Below, piece after piece: positions 16,768 to 25,426 of a stretch of 64,000 nt of DNA. The notes beneath the pieces are model-generated. The model saw only the letters and a list, made by a program, of their open reading frames with translations, had not been told where the DNA came from and did no database searches. Location: contig NZ_JBHULB010000016.1 in the NCBI RefSeq assembly GCF_042684265.1, forward strand, positions 1 to 64,000. The letters are read 5' to 3'. A program made the translations under genes and the position numbers. Within the stretch, counting starts at the first letter, position 1. The number at the start of each line of letters is the position of its first letter. Source of the stretch: Croceitalea marina. GTDB taxonomy: Bacteria; Bacteroidota; Bacteroidia; Flavobacteriales; Flavobacteriaceae.

Positions 16768-19700
16768 ATGAAAAAGTATTTCTTAAGCGTTATGCTAGGT
16801 ATTTTTGCGATGAGTTTTCTTCAGTCGCAAATTAAAATCGGTAACAACCCTCAGAATATTGATGCTTCCTCGGTTTTGGAACTAGAAAGCAATAGTCGTG
16901 TTCTGGTCATTACCAGAGTGAGTGCTGCCCAAATGAACTCCATCACTCCTTTACAGGGCGCTTTGGTCTATAATACTGATGAAGCATGTGTTTTCTACTT
17001 TGATGGCGTTGCTTGGCTAAACCTTTGTGAAGAAGGAATTTTTAATACGAATTTTGAAGTAGTAGGCGAAGAACTGGTATTAACCGACAGTCAGGGTGAT
17101 ACGGTTTCAGTACCATTATCGGATTTAGGAGTAGTTACGTTTAGCGCTGATCCCGTTTTCAATCCGGTAGATAATGACAATACCATTGTAATTACAGAAA
17201 CTGGTGATAATGTGAACATTGAAGTGGGTGAAATTACTGGTTTTAATATCGTCGATTCGAGTATTAATGGATTTTTAGATATACAAGATGGGTCTATTGT
17301 GAGTTCTAAACTTCAAGATGATTCCGTAGATCGTTCCAAAATAGCGGCAAACGTTGCCGGAATTGGTCTTACACAGGCACCTGACGGTTCGCTAGATGTT
17401 GATGTAACCGAATTTTCAGGCGAAGGCGTGCTTTCATCACCTGCAAACACCTTGACCATTTCAGGTGACCCTGCCAACGCCCTTTTTAATAGTGTGGGCC
17501 TTGATGTTGCCGATAACGCGATAACCCAGATTAAAATGGCTGAAAATGCCATTGGTACCGCTGAAATTATTAATGATGCCGTGACCACCGATAAGATTTT
17601 AGATGCAAGTATCACGAATGGAAAACTGGACAAGCCAACAATTCCTATTAGCGGTTTTGCCCCTGCAGCGGCAAATGTTGATTTTGGGAACAATAGATTG
17701 CTCAATGTGGTTGATCCTGTGGACATTACCGACGTTGCCAATAAAAATTATGTTGATAACGCCGTTGGCGGATTAAGCAATCTAGCGGATGGTACCATAT
17801 ATATTGGTGATGCCGGAAATCAAGCCCAAGAAATCGCAATAAGTGGTGATGCTACTATGGATAATGCCGGGGTTTTGACGATTGAACCTGATGCGGTGGG
17901 AACAACTGAAATTATCGATGCTAACATTACAAACTCCAAACTAGACAAGGTGAATATTCCGTTAAGTGGTTTTGGTGATGCAGCAGCGGATGTGGCCTTA
18001 GGTGGTTTCCAATTAAAAAATGTTGCTGAACCTACCGATGCCCAAGATGCAGCAACAAAAAACTATGTCGACAATTCTATTGCTAGCTCAAATGCACTTG
18101 CAAATACAAATATTTTTGTAGGAAGCGCAACTGGTGTTGCAACTGGTGTTGCAATGAGCGGCGACGCTACTATAAACAACGCTGGGGTTTTGACGATTGA
18201 ACCCAATGCAATTGAAACAAATGAAATCGCCGATAATGCAGTTACTTCTGCTAAGATAAACGATGGTGAAATCATTGATGCTGATGTATCGGGAGCGGCC
18301 GCCATTGCCGGAACAAAAATCAATCCTGATTTTGGAACACAAAACATTGCAACAACAGGAACAGTGACCGTTGGAGCAAGCACTATTACAGCTGCAGCTG
18401 GAACAAATGGACAAATACTTACTAATGACGGGGCTGGAAATGCCACTTGGCAAAATCCAGCACCTTTGGCAGTAGCTACCACAACGGCTCTTGACGGGGA
18501 TGGGCTTGCTGCAACTCCACTAGATTTAGCAGACAATGCGGTTACCACGGCAAAACTTGCCGATGGAACAGCTGCGGGTGAAATCCTTCAATGGAATGGA
18601 ACTAACTGGGTTCTTGTTGATGATTCCGCACTAGCTATTACAGAAACAGATGGGATTATAGGTAACGAAGTTACCGATGCAACGGCAGGAGGTTCTCTTG
18701 TAAGGTCCGGAACGGGCGCAACAGCAACTCCATTTACTCTTGATGTAGCCGATGGAGGTATCGGCACAACCGAATTGGCAGCCGACGCCGTTGATAATAC
18801 CAAGGTAGCCAACAATGCAATAAACACAGAGAATATTACTGACGGACAGGTTCAGACCGATGATATTGCCGATGCGAACGTGACCTCTGCAAAACTTGCT
18901 GATGGAACAGCAGCCGGTGAAATTCTTCAATGGAATGGAACTAACTGGGTTCTTGTTGATGATTCCGCACTAGTTATTACAGAAGTCGATGGGGTTATTG
19001 GTAACGAAGTTACCGATGCAACCACAGGAGGTTCTCTTATAAGGTCCGGAACTGGCGCAACGGCAACGCCGTTTACCCTTGATGTAGCCGATGGAGGCAT
19101 CGGCACAACCGAATTGGCAGCCGATGCCGTTGATAATACCAAGGTAGCCGACAATGCAATACGAACAGAAAACATTGTTGACGGACAGGTACAAACTACT
19201 GATATTGGAGCCGATGCAATTGATAATACAAAAATTGCGGACGATGCTGTTCAAGTAGAAAATATTCTAAATGGAAATGCTAACCAGGTATTGGTAACAA
19301 ACGCTGCTGGAACCGATGTGGAATGGACCGATAGAAGCAATGTTACTACCGCTGGTACTGCAGCAGGATCTATATTCTTTGCAGCACCAACTACATTTGA
19401 ACCAACTGAAGATAACACACAGCTATTTTGGGATGACACAAATAATGTTTTAGGTATAGGGACCAATACACCCGACACTTCAGGTAACATAAGAATTCAA
19501 GTTAATGGTAGCACTAGATCGGGAGGTTTTATTACTTCAGACGGAAGTGCAAATGCTCCTTCATATCGCTTTAATAGCGATCCCAATACCGGTATGTTTT
19601 GGGGAGGTGCTGCGGATGAATTAGGATTTTCCGTTGGAGGTATTGAAGCGTTGAGAATAAGAGATGAGGGAACAACAGATTCGGAATTAGTTGTTAATGG

Positions 19701-20067
19701 AAGCTTGGAACTTACAGAGCAGTTATTAGATGAAACTGGAGCAACAGGAAATGCTGGTGATATTTTAACCGCAACAGCAACCGGTACAGAGTGGAAAGAA
19801 CCTGCTGTTGTAGCTATGGGGAAAGCAAATGGTGCTAACTCAATTAGTGTTAACGGGGCAACTATAGGCGGTGGAGCTGGAATAAATACAGTAACCTTGT
19901 CAACTGCTAGGCCAGATGACAATTATATAATCCAATTATCTGTCGTTGGAGATAATAGAATTTATATAACTTCTCAAAACCCTGGAAATTTTACGGTGGA
20001 AATTAGAAGTAATGCAACTGGACTTTTAGTAGTCGCTGATTGGCACTTTACAATTCTTGATTTTTGA
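16768..20067 (+). CDS. Tail-fibre-like repeat surface protein
   Basis: A 1099-residue exported protein. The start at 16768 is chosen because it gives a signal peptide (KKYFLSVMLGIFAMSFLQS); the frame opens earlier at 16711. The N-terminal domain (IDASSVLELESNSRVLVITR, GALVYNTDEACVFYFDGVAW) is of a type common in Bacteroidota exoproteins. The middle, about residues 140-840, is low-complexity repeats of the form DNAVTTAKLADG/DGxIxxxEI, as in phage tail fibres, including a 113-residue unit present twice. The C-terminus resembles a fibre knob with SDPNTGMFWGG and a final beta domain. It has no T9SS domain of its own. The next gene starts 3 bases later and carries one. A role in adhesion or surface display is inferred. 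Confidence 0.8.
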   Translation: MKKYFLSVMLGIFAMSFLQSQIKIGNNPQNIDASSVLELESNSRVLVITRVSAAQMNSITPLQGALVYNTDEACVFYFDGVAWLNLCEEGIFNTNFEVVGEELVLTDSQGDTVSVPLSDLGVVTFSADPVFNPVDNDNTIVITETGDNVNIEVGEITGFNIVDSSINGFLDIQDGSIVSSKLQDDSVDRSKIAANVAGIGLTQAPDGSLDVDVTEFSGEGVLSSPANTLTISGDPANALFNSVGLDVADNAITQIKMAENAIGTAEIINDAVTTDKILDASITNGKLDKPTIPISGFAPAAANVDFGNNRLLNVVDPVDITDVANKNYVDNAVGGLSNLADGTIYIGDAGNQAQEIAISGDATMDNAGVLTIEPDAVGTTEIIDANITNSKLDKVNIPLSGFGDAAADVALGGFQLKNVAEPTDAQDAATKNYVDNSIASSNALANTNIFVGSATGVATGVAMSGDATINNAGVLTIEPNAIETNEIADNAVTSAKINDGEIIDADVSGAAAIAGTKINPDFGTQNIATTGTVTVGASTITAAAGTNGQILTNDGAGNATWQNPAPLAVATTTALDGDGLAATPLDLADNAVTTAKLADGTAAGEILQWNGTNWVLVDDSALAITETDGIIGNEVTDATAGGSLVRSGTGATATPFTLDVADGGIGTTELAADAVDNTKVANNAINTENITDGQVQTDDIADANVTSAKLADGTAAGEILQWNGTNWVLVDDSALVITEVDGVIGNEVTDATTGGSLIRSGTGATATPFTLDVADGGIGTTELAADAVDNTKVADNAIRTENIVDGQVQTTDIGADAIDNTKIADDAVQVENILNGNANQVLVTNAAGTDVEWTDRSNVTTAGTAAGSIFFAAPTTFEPTEDNTQLFWDDTNNVLGIGTNTPDTSGNIRIQVNGSTRSGGFITSDGSANAPSYRFNSDPNTGMFWGGAADELGFSVGGIEALRIRDEGTTDSELVVNGSLELTEQLLDETGATGNAGDILTATATGTEWKEPAVVAMGKANGANSISVNGATIGGGAGINTVTLSTARPDDNYIIQLSVVGDNRIYITSQNPGNFTVEIRSNATGLLVVADWHFTILDF
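18551..19228 (+). repeat. Two tandem 339-bp coding repeats
   Basis: The segment starting at 18551 recurs at 18890, a period of 339 bp or 113 codons in frame. Long stretches are identical (for example around GAAATCCTTCAATGGAATGG and its copy). The copies drift apart after about 19200. It lies inside the fibre gene, so unequal crossing-over would change fibre length without breaking the frame. Confidence 0.85.
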
Positions 20068-20070
20068 GTA

Positions 20071-21234
20071 ATGAAAAAACTACTCCACATATCGTTTTTA
20101 CTGGTCGGTTTTTTCGCAACGGCCCAAACTGCCCTCTATAACAGCGGTAATATGCAGTTACATGGTAATGCAGAACTAGGCTTTCATACTAACCTGATCA
20201 ATGAAAGCACCTTTGAGACCACCTCGGGTCTGGTTGGGTTTTATGGCAATAACCCCATACAGGTAAGTGGTTCCATCGCTCCTACTCTATTTGACGCCGA
20301 AATATTTTTACCAAGTAACCTCTTTTTGGGTACTACACTTAATATTTCGAATAATTTCAATTTTGTTGAAGGGAACGTACTAAGTTCTTTGAACAACCAA
20401 GTAGTTTACCTAAATTTTTTGGATAATACTTTTTTCACAGGCGAAAACGATGCTTCAAAAGTCACCGGGTTCGCCGCGATTACCAATAAAACTATTTTTT
20501 CGTTCCCTGTTGGGGATCAATCCCAATTACGGCCATTAATGCTGGAATCCGATAGTAATAATGAATTGGCGATTTGTGCTTATCTGAGGCAAGATCCAAG
20601 CAATCCTTCCGCTATCTCAGAGAATTTTGACATAGAAGAAAAGGTACGAAACATAGGCGCTATAACCGATAAAGAGTTTTGGATTTTGCAAGGTGATGTT
20701 CCATCGACCGTAACACTAAGTTGGAACCCAGAAAGTGATTTAGTGAATTTGGGCAATACCGTTGAAGATATTATTCTAGTGGGCTGGTCAAAAACCGGTA
20801 ATTTATGGACTGTAATTGGCAATACCGCTTTTAGCGGTGATTTGAACCAAGGTTTTTTGGTTTCAGAAAAGTTTGTACCTAGCGACTATGCGGCAATTAC
20901 TTTTGGTACCGTACCCTTACCTTTAGATACATTTGCGGTTAACAACCCTACATTAGGCAACTACTTTGTATCACCTAACGGCGATGGAATCAATGATGTG
21001 CTTATTATCGATAATCTTGGCGAATCGGAAAGCAACAATCTTCAGATTTACAATCGATTCGGTCAGAAGGTATTTGAAATGGACAATTATAGCGATGAGT
21101 TCAATGGTTTCTCTAATCAAAATAATCTCGTTATCAATAAATCACAAGGGTTGGCAGAAGGGGTCTACTTCTATATTGTAACACTATTTGACCTAGAATT
21201 AAATTATCAGGGCTTCTTGTTTCTTGACAAGTAG
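20071..21234 (+). CDS. Secreted protein with type B T9SS sorting domain
   Basis: A 387-residue protein with a signal peptide (LLHISFLLVGFFATAQ), a beta-rich middle of unknown fold and a C-terminal gliding-motility-associated domain (YFVSPNGDGINDVLIIDN, LQIYNRFGQKVFEMDNY, EGVYFYIVTLFD). This is the type B T9SS sorting signal. Its ATG lies 3 bases after the stop of the fibre gene, so the pair are translated together and probably act together. It may dock or carry the fibre at the cell surface (inference). No SprF-like gene sits beside this pair, unlike the first operon of the window. Confidence 0.88.
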   Translation: MKKLLHISFLLVGFFATAQTALYNSGNMQLHGNAELGFHTNLINESTFETTSGLVGFYGNNPIQVSGSIAPTLFDAEIFLPSNLFLGTTLNISNNFNFVEGNVLSSLNNQVVYLNFLDNTFFTGENDASKVTGFAAITNKTIFSFPVGDQSQLRPLMLESDSNNELAICAYLRQDPSNPSAISENFDIEEKVRNIGAITDKEFWILQGDVPSTVTLSWNPESDLVNLGNTVEDIILVGWSKTGNLWTVIGNTAFSGDLNQGFLVSEKFVPSDYAAITFGTVPLPLDTFAVNNPTLGNYFVSPNGDGINDVLIIDNLGESESNNLQIYNRFGQKVFEMDNYSDEFNGFSNQNNLVINKSQGLAEGVYFYIVTLFDLELNYQGFLFLDK

Positions 21235-21253
21235 TTTCTTCTATAAAACTTCT

Positions 21254-21261
21254 TAACTTTG
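21254..21261 (+). promoter_or_regulatory. -7 box upstream of the M15 peptidase gene
   Basis: TAACTTTG matches the TAnnTTTG consensus and lies 20 bases after the stop of the type B cargo gene, leaving a leader of about 65 bases. Confidence 0.5.
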
Positions 21262-21331
21262 AAGAAAGTCTTAGTTGTGGCATATCTTTTGCTCCATATT
21301 ATAGTAAATAACTAGACCTGATTAGTACAAT

Positions 21332-22066
21332 ATGCAAAGAAGAACTTTTTTAAAAAAAACCAGCATAGGCGGAATTGCCTTAGCTACCATACCCTCTCTA
21401 ACTATTAGTAATGACCCTGAATATTCTATAGAAGAATTAATGGGAAAGGCCGATATCGAACTTTTTGGTGAAGGCATCAATCTTAGAAAAGAAGCGTATG
21501 ATGCTTTTCTTGATATGAAAAAAGCGGCCTATAGTGCCGGTTTCGATATTAAAATGGTTTCCAGTTACCGTAGTTTTGACCGGCAACAAGCTATTTTTGA
21601 AAGAAAATTCATCAAGTACACTGAAACTGATGGCATGAAACCTATCGATGCCATTGATAAAATCATTGAATACTCTACCATACCGGGAACTAGTAGACAC
21701 CATTGGGGTACCGATATAGACATTATAGATGGTTACCCAAAAGTATCGGGCGATGTGTTGGTTCCTGAAAAATTTGAGGAGGGAGGTCCTTTTGAAGCTT
21801 TTAAAAAGTGGTTGGATGCCAATGCACAAAAATTTGGCTTTTATCTGGTATATACAGATGATTATTTTAGAAAAGGCTTTAAATACGAGCCTTGGCACTA
21901 TAGTTATGCACCGCTTTCAAAGCCGATGCTCGAACAGTTTAGGGGTGTAAATATCTTTAGACAGCTAATTCGTGAAGAATTTGAAGGCAGCGAACACTTT
22001 ACTACTGGGTTTTTAAAAACCTATATTCAAAACAATATTCTAGGGATTAATGAGGATTTGTTATAA
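21332..22066 (+). CDS. M15-family D-Ala-D-Ala carboxypeptidase (VanY-like), Tat-type signal
   Basis: A 244-residue zinc peptidase. Motifs: SSYRSFDRQQAIFERKF, then SRHHWGTDID (fits SxHxxGxxxD, with zinc ligands near H123 and D130), and EPWHYSY with the third His ligand. Enzymes of this family cut the terminal D-alanine of peptidoglycan stem peptides. The N-terminus reads MQRRTFLKKTSIGGIALATI, a twin-arginine signal of the form RRxFLK followed by a hydrophobic segment, so export as a folded protein by Tat is likely. TatA is encoded at 10875-11153. An M48 peptidase gene follows 43 bases later. Confidence 0.9.
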   Translation: MQRRTFLKKTSIGGIALATIPSLTISNDPEYSIEELMGKADIELFGEGINLRKEAYDAFLDMKKAAYSAGFDIKMVSSYRSFDRQQAIFERKFIKYTETDGMKPIDAIDKIIEYSTIPGTSRHHWGTDIDIIDGYPKVSGDVLVPEKFEEGGPFEAFKKWLDANAQKFGFYLVYTDDYFRKGFKYEPWHYSYAPLSKPMLEQFRGVNIFRQLIREEFEGSEHFTTGFLKTYIQNNILGINEDLL

Positions 22067-22109
22067 TTCTTTTTTTATATCTTTCAGACAACTAGAACAC
22101 TAGCGCAAA

Positions 22110-22880
22110 ATGAGAAATAGAGGTAGCTGGAAAATTAGAATATTTATCGGTTTGGCCATCGTGGCGTTTGCATTTATCAAAAAATGTAATAACACAGAAG
22201 AAAACCCTTATACAGGTAGGTCTCAGCACATTAATATGTCTACGGAACAAGAAATTGCCATCGGCTTACAAAGTGCGCCTGAAATGGCACAGCAACACGG
22301 GGGGCTCTACCCCGATGAACGTTTGCAAGCTTTTGTTGATGCCGTTGGGCAGAAACTAGTAAACAATAGTGTTGCCAGAGAAACACCTTATAAGTACGAC
22401 TTTCATCTTTTAGCAGATGATAGAACCATAAATGCTTTTGCATTGCCCGGCGGTCAGTGTTTTATCACCTACGCACTTTTCTCTCAGTTAAACGAGGCTC
22501 AACTTGCAGGGGTCTTAGGCCATGAGATAGGTCACGTAATCGGTAGACACTCTGCCGAACGCATAGCAGATAGCAATTTTTGGAGAACCGCAACTATGGG
22601 AGCTACCGTAGGCGCAGGGGATTTAGGAAGTGTTGTTGGTGGAATCGGGCAAAATACGCTCTTAACCAATGGTAGAGGTGATGAATTAGAAAGCGATGAA
22701 CTTGGGGTACTATTCATGATTCAATCAGGGTACGATCCCTATGAAATGATTCAAGTGATGAAAATTTTAAAAGCAGCTGCGGGACCCAATCGTGTACCAG
22801 AATTTCAAAGTACGCATCCTGATCCTGAAAATCGTATTGAAAAGATAAAAGAGGCGATTATCAAATATCAAGGCAGTTAA
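22110..22880 (+). CDS. M48-family zinc metallopeptidase
   Basis: A 256-residue protein with an N-terminal hydrophobic anchor (IRIFIGLAIVAFAFIKKC). The catalytic motif HEIGHVIGRH lies at residues 138-147, with a downstream ExxxD-type third ligand (DELESDELGVLFM). It resembles the periplasmic, BepA/LoiP-like branch rather than HtpX, because it has a single hydrophobic segment. BepA-type enzymes clear misassembled outer-membrane proteins. A lipoprotein option exists because a Cys follows the hydrophobic stretch (KKCNN), but the spacing is poor. The gene follows M15 in the same orientation. Confidence 0.9.
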   Translation: MRNRGSWKIRIFIGLAIVAFAFIKKCNNTEENPYTGRSQHINMSTEQEIAIGLQSAPEMAQQHGGLYPDERLQAFVDAVGQKLVNNSVARETPYKYDFHLLADDRTINAFALPGGQCFITYALFSQLNEAQLAGVLGHEIGHVIGRHSAERIADSNFWRTATMGATVGAGDLGSVVGGIGQNTLLTNGRGDELESDELGVLFMIQSGYDPYEMIQVMKILKAAAGPNRVPEFQSTHPDPENRIEKIKEAIIKYQGS

Positions 22881-23007
22881 AAGATAAAACAAGAACTTTA
22901 TCGAATAATAAGTGACTTTGGTTCTATTTTTGTACCTTTAAATTTCCAAATCACAACCCACTTAAACCTAATTAGCTAAGTCGTTTTACAAACAAAAGAC
23001 ATAACTA

Positions 23008-23175
23008 ATGGGAACACTTACACATTTTAAAAGCCTTTATTCTGAGGCATTTGCAAATTGCAAACCAGAATTTTTGGTCATCATATTAAAGGCGTATTCT
23101 GCATTTTGTGCAGTTATGATTTCTATGGCGCTATATGCATTTTTATATCGTGCTTTTACCGGTTTTGAATTTTAA
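23008..23175 (+). CDS. Small 55-residue membrane protein (DUF6747-like)
   Basis: A short frame starting ATGGGAACACTTACACA encodes 55 residues: MGTLTHFKSLYSEAFANCKP, a hydrophobic helix (FLVIILKAYSAFCAVMISMA) and LYAFLYRAFTGFEF. It ends with TAA, 50 bases before a strong terminator, and a TACCTTTA -7-like box lies 67 bases upstream at 22933. I recall a small flavobacterial family of this form (DUF6747), but this match is from memory. It is probably an inner-membrane protein. The function is unknown. Confidence 0.65.
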   Translation: MGTLTHFKSLYSEAFANCKPEFLVIILKAYSAFCAVMISMALYAFLYRAFTGFEF

Positions 23176-23225
23176 AAATCAAGAAAATATATTTACTCTT
23201 TTACTTGAACACTATAAGGTAAATG

Positions 23226-23255
23226 AAAAACCCATTGCGCTGCAATGGGTTTTTT
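23226..23255. terminator. Bidirectional terminator between 55-aa gene and ankyrin gene
   Basis: The hairpin CCCATTGC/GCAATGGG with a 3-base loop is flanked by A and T runs on both sides, so it can stop transcription from either convergent gene. Confidence 0.85.
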
Positions 23256-23274
23256 GATGAAATGAATAAACTCC

Positions 23275-23664
23275 TTATCCTTTCATAGCTACTTTTAATA
23301 CCTTTAATGCTTCCATAGCATTTGATAATTCTGCGTACTTTTTAACAGTATACCCTTTATCACAGCGTGCTTTGAGATCGGCCCCATTATTAATGAGCAC
23401 TTTCAAGATTTCTGGTTTATTGTAACGAGCCGCAAAATGAGCTGGTGTCATACCCAAAGATTTTTTGTTTACATCTTCGCCAAGGTCAATTAATTTTTGA
23501 ACAGTTTCAAGGTCTCCTTTCATAATCGCCTTACAAAAAGAACTTAGTTCAAGATTTGTAGAAACCTCAGTATTCAAAACTGGGTCATTGTTTGTTTCAT
23601 TGGCATAAATGCCGGTTACTGCGCAAGAAATTGCAACAGCGATAGTTAGGATTGTTTTTTTCAT
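23275..23664 (-). CDS. Exported ankyrin-repeat protein
   Basis: A 129-residue protein with a signal peptide (ILTIAVAISCAVTGIYANE) and two to three ankyrin repeats (AIMKGDLETVQKLIDLGEDV, GMTPAHFAARYNKPEILKVL and NNGADLKARCDKGYTVKKYA). Ankyrin repeats bind other proteins. The signal peptide puts it in the periplasm. Single small periplasmic ankyrin proteins are common in flavobacteria; some homologues protect against oxidative stress, but nothing here shows that. It is convergent with the 55-residue gene. Confidence 0.85.
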   Translation of the reverse strand: MKKTILTIAVAISCAVTGIYANETNNDPVLNTEVSTNLELSSFCKAIMKGDLETVQKLIDLGEDVNKKSLGMTPAHFAARYNKPEILKVLINNGADLKARCDKGYTVKKYAELSNAMEALKVLKVAMKG

Positions 23665-23848
23665 GATGAATGAATTTTGATTAATGAAGTGATTATAAGT
23701 TATATTGATATAAATATAGACTGCGTCGATAATGGATTGTTACAGGATTAACACTTAAATAACTAAACTTTAACAAGGCCTTATTTTTTAACATAAATAT
23801 TTAACAAATTCGCATTAAAAAAAACGCAACAAGTATTATCAGAGGCTT

Positions 23849-23856
23849 TATTTTTG
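23849..23856 (+). promoter_or_regulatory. -7 box upstream of gpmI
   Basis: TATTTTTG matches TAnnTTTG and lies 18 bases before the chosen start ATG at 23875. Confidence 0.5.
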
Positions 23857-23874
23857 ATAATTCAAAACCATAGC

Positions 23875-25377
23875 ATGAACAAAAAAGTTATCCTTATGAT
23901 TCTAGATGGATGGGGCAAATCTCCTAATCCTGAAGTTTCGGCAATAGAAAATGCCAATACACCATTCGTCGACGCTCTTTACGAATCATACCCTAATTCC
24001 GATTTATTAACCGATGGTATGAACGTTGGGCTACCTGAAGGGCAAATGGGCAATAGCGAAGTAGGTCATATGAATTTGGGGGCAGGCAGAATAGTCTATC
24101 AAGATTTGGCTAAAATTAATAAAGCTGTTAAAGAGGATACCTTAAAAGATGAAACTGTTTTAAAAGAGGCTTTTGAATATGCCAACAAAAACGATAAACC
24201 TGTCCATTTTCTTGGTTTGGTAAGTGATGGCGGTGTTCATAGTCATATCAGCCATTTAAAGGCTCTAATAAACGCTGCAGAAAGTTATGGTGTAGAAAAA
24301 GCCTTTGTACATGCATTTACTGATGGGCGCGATGTTGACCCAAAAAGTGGTAAAGGTTTTCTAGAAGATCTTTCAAAATTCTGTAGCACCAAGAATACAA
24401 AGCTAGCATCGGTTGTTGGACGCTATTTTGCAATGGACAGGGATAAGCGTTGGGAACGTGTTAAAAAAGCCTATAATCTTTTGGTAAATGGAATTGGCAT
24501 CTTCTCAGACGATATTTCCACTGCTATGGAAAAAAGCTATGCAGACGGCAAAACGGATGAATTCATAGAACCAATAATTCTGAACGAAGAGGGGAAAATA
24601 AATAAAGATGATGTTATTATTTTCTTCAACTTCAGAACAGATAGAGGTCGAGAATTGACACAGGTCTTAAATCAAGAAGATTTCCCGGAACACGATATAA
24701 AAAAGCTTGATTTGTATTATGTGACCATGACCAATTATGATGATTCTTTCAAAGGTGTCAAAGTAATCTATGATAAAGACAACATTGAAAATACCTTGGG
24801 AGAAACGATTGCCAAAGCTGGTAAAAAACAAATAAGGATAGCAGAGACTGAAAAATACCCTCATGTAACCTTCTTTTTTAATGGAGGGCGTGAGGAACCT
24901 TTTGAAGGCGAACAACGTATTTTATGCCCCTCACCTAAAGTAGCGACCTATGACCTAAAGCCCGAAATGAGCGCATATGAAATACGTGATGCTATTATTC
25001 CTGAATTGGAAAAAGGAGATGTAGATTTTGTATGTCTCAACTTTGCAAATCCTGATATGGTCGGGCATACGGGCAGTATGGAAGCTGCCATTAAGGCCTG
25101 TGAAGTAGTGGATGAATGCGCGAAAGCTGTTATTACAGCTGGTCTCAAAAATCATTACAGTACAATTGTCATTGCCGACCATGGCAACTGCGACACTATG
25201 ATAAATCCTGATGGAAGCCCAAATACCGCACACACGACAAATCCCGTGCCTCTGATTTTAGTTGACAAGGATATCAAAGAAATTAAAAATGGTGTTCTTG
25301 GCGACATTGCCCCAACAATTCTAAAAATGATGGGAATCTCTCAGCCCAAATTAATGACACAAAAAGCACTGGTTTAG
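23875..25377 (+). CDS. gpmI: 2,3-bisphosphoglycerate-independent phosphoglycerate mutase
   Basis: A 500-residue cytosolic enzyme that interconverts 3- and 2-phosphoglycerate in glycolysis and gluconeogenesis. It is an alkaline-phosphatase-fold, Mn-dependent enzyme. Motifs: the first metal site LMILDGWG, the catalytic Ser at about residue 61 in MGNSEVGHMNLGAGR, SDGGVHSHISH, HAFTDGRDVDP, DRDKRWERVKKAYN and DHGNCDTM. The start at 23875 is preferred over the in-frame ATG 21 bases earlier because it gives the family's usual N-terminus (MNKKVILMILDGWG) and better spacing from the -7 box. Map follows on the same strand but has its own promoter. Confidence 0.97.
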   Translation: MNKKVILMILDGWGKSPNPEVSAIENANTPFVDALYESYPNSDLLTDGMNVGLPEGQMGNSEVGHMNLGAGRIVYQDLAKINKAVKEDTLKDETVLKEAFEYANKNDKPVHFLGLVSDGGVHSHISHLKALINAAESYGVEKAFVHAFTDGRDVDPKSGKGFLEDLSKFCSTKNTKLASVVGRYFAMDRDKRWERVKKAYNLLVNGIGIFSDDISTAMEKSYADGKTDEFIEPIILNEEGKINKDDVIIFFNFRTDRGRELTQVLNQEDFPEHDIKKLDLYYVTMTNYDDSFKGVKVIYDKDNIENTLGETIAKAGKKQIRIAETEKYPHVTFFFNGGREEPFEGEQRILCPSPKVATYDLKPEMSAYEIRDAIIPELEKGDVDFVCLNFANPDMVGHTGSMEAAIKACEVVDECAKAVITAGLKNHYSTIVIADHGNCDTMINPDGSPNTAHTTNPVPLILVDKDIKEIKNGVLGDIAPTILKMMGISQPKLMTQKALV

Positions 25378-25393
25378 GCATGAATAATCGTAA

Positions 25394-25421
25394 TTGATTA
25401 ATGCAATTCATCTTATCTTTG
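25394..25421 (+). promoter_or_regulatory. Promoter of map, giving a near-leaderless mRNA
   Basis: TTG at 25394 and TATCTTTG at 25414-25421 are 17 bases apart, as in Bacteroidota promoters. The map ATG begins only 5 bases after the -7 box, so transcription should start at or next to the start codon. Confidence 0.65.
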
Positions 25422-25426
25422 CGGCT

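Noticed and set aside
17500..19250. Regularly spaced repeats that could suggest a CRISPR array
   Set aside because: The repeats are coding, in frame and degenerate at the protein level; there are no unique spacers and no cas genes.
17313..19922. Several long minus-strand frames opposite the fibre gene (up to 161 codons)
   Set aside because: They are shadows of the repetitive plus-strand gene. Their products are low-complexity Ser/Val/Ala sequences that merely mirror the repeats, with no start signals.
16768..20067. Prophage tail-fibre gene
   Set aside because: No capsid, terminase, integrase or lysis genes lie nearby, and the protein has a signal peptide and a T9SS-type neighbour.
21437..21898. 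153-codon minus-strand frame opposite the M15 peptidase
   Set aside because: The plus-strand product carries the full zinc-site motifs; the antisense product resembles nothing.
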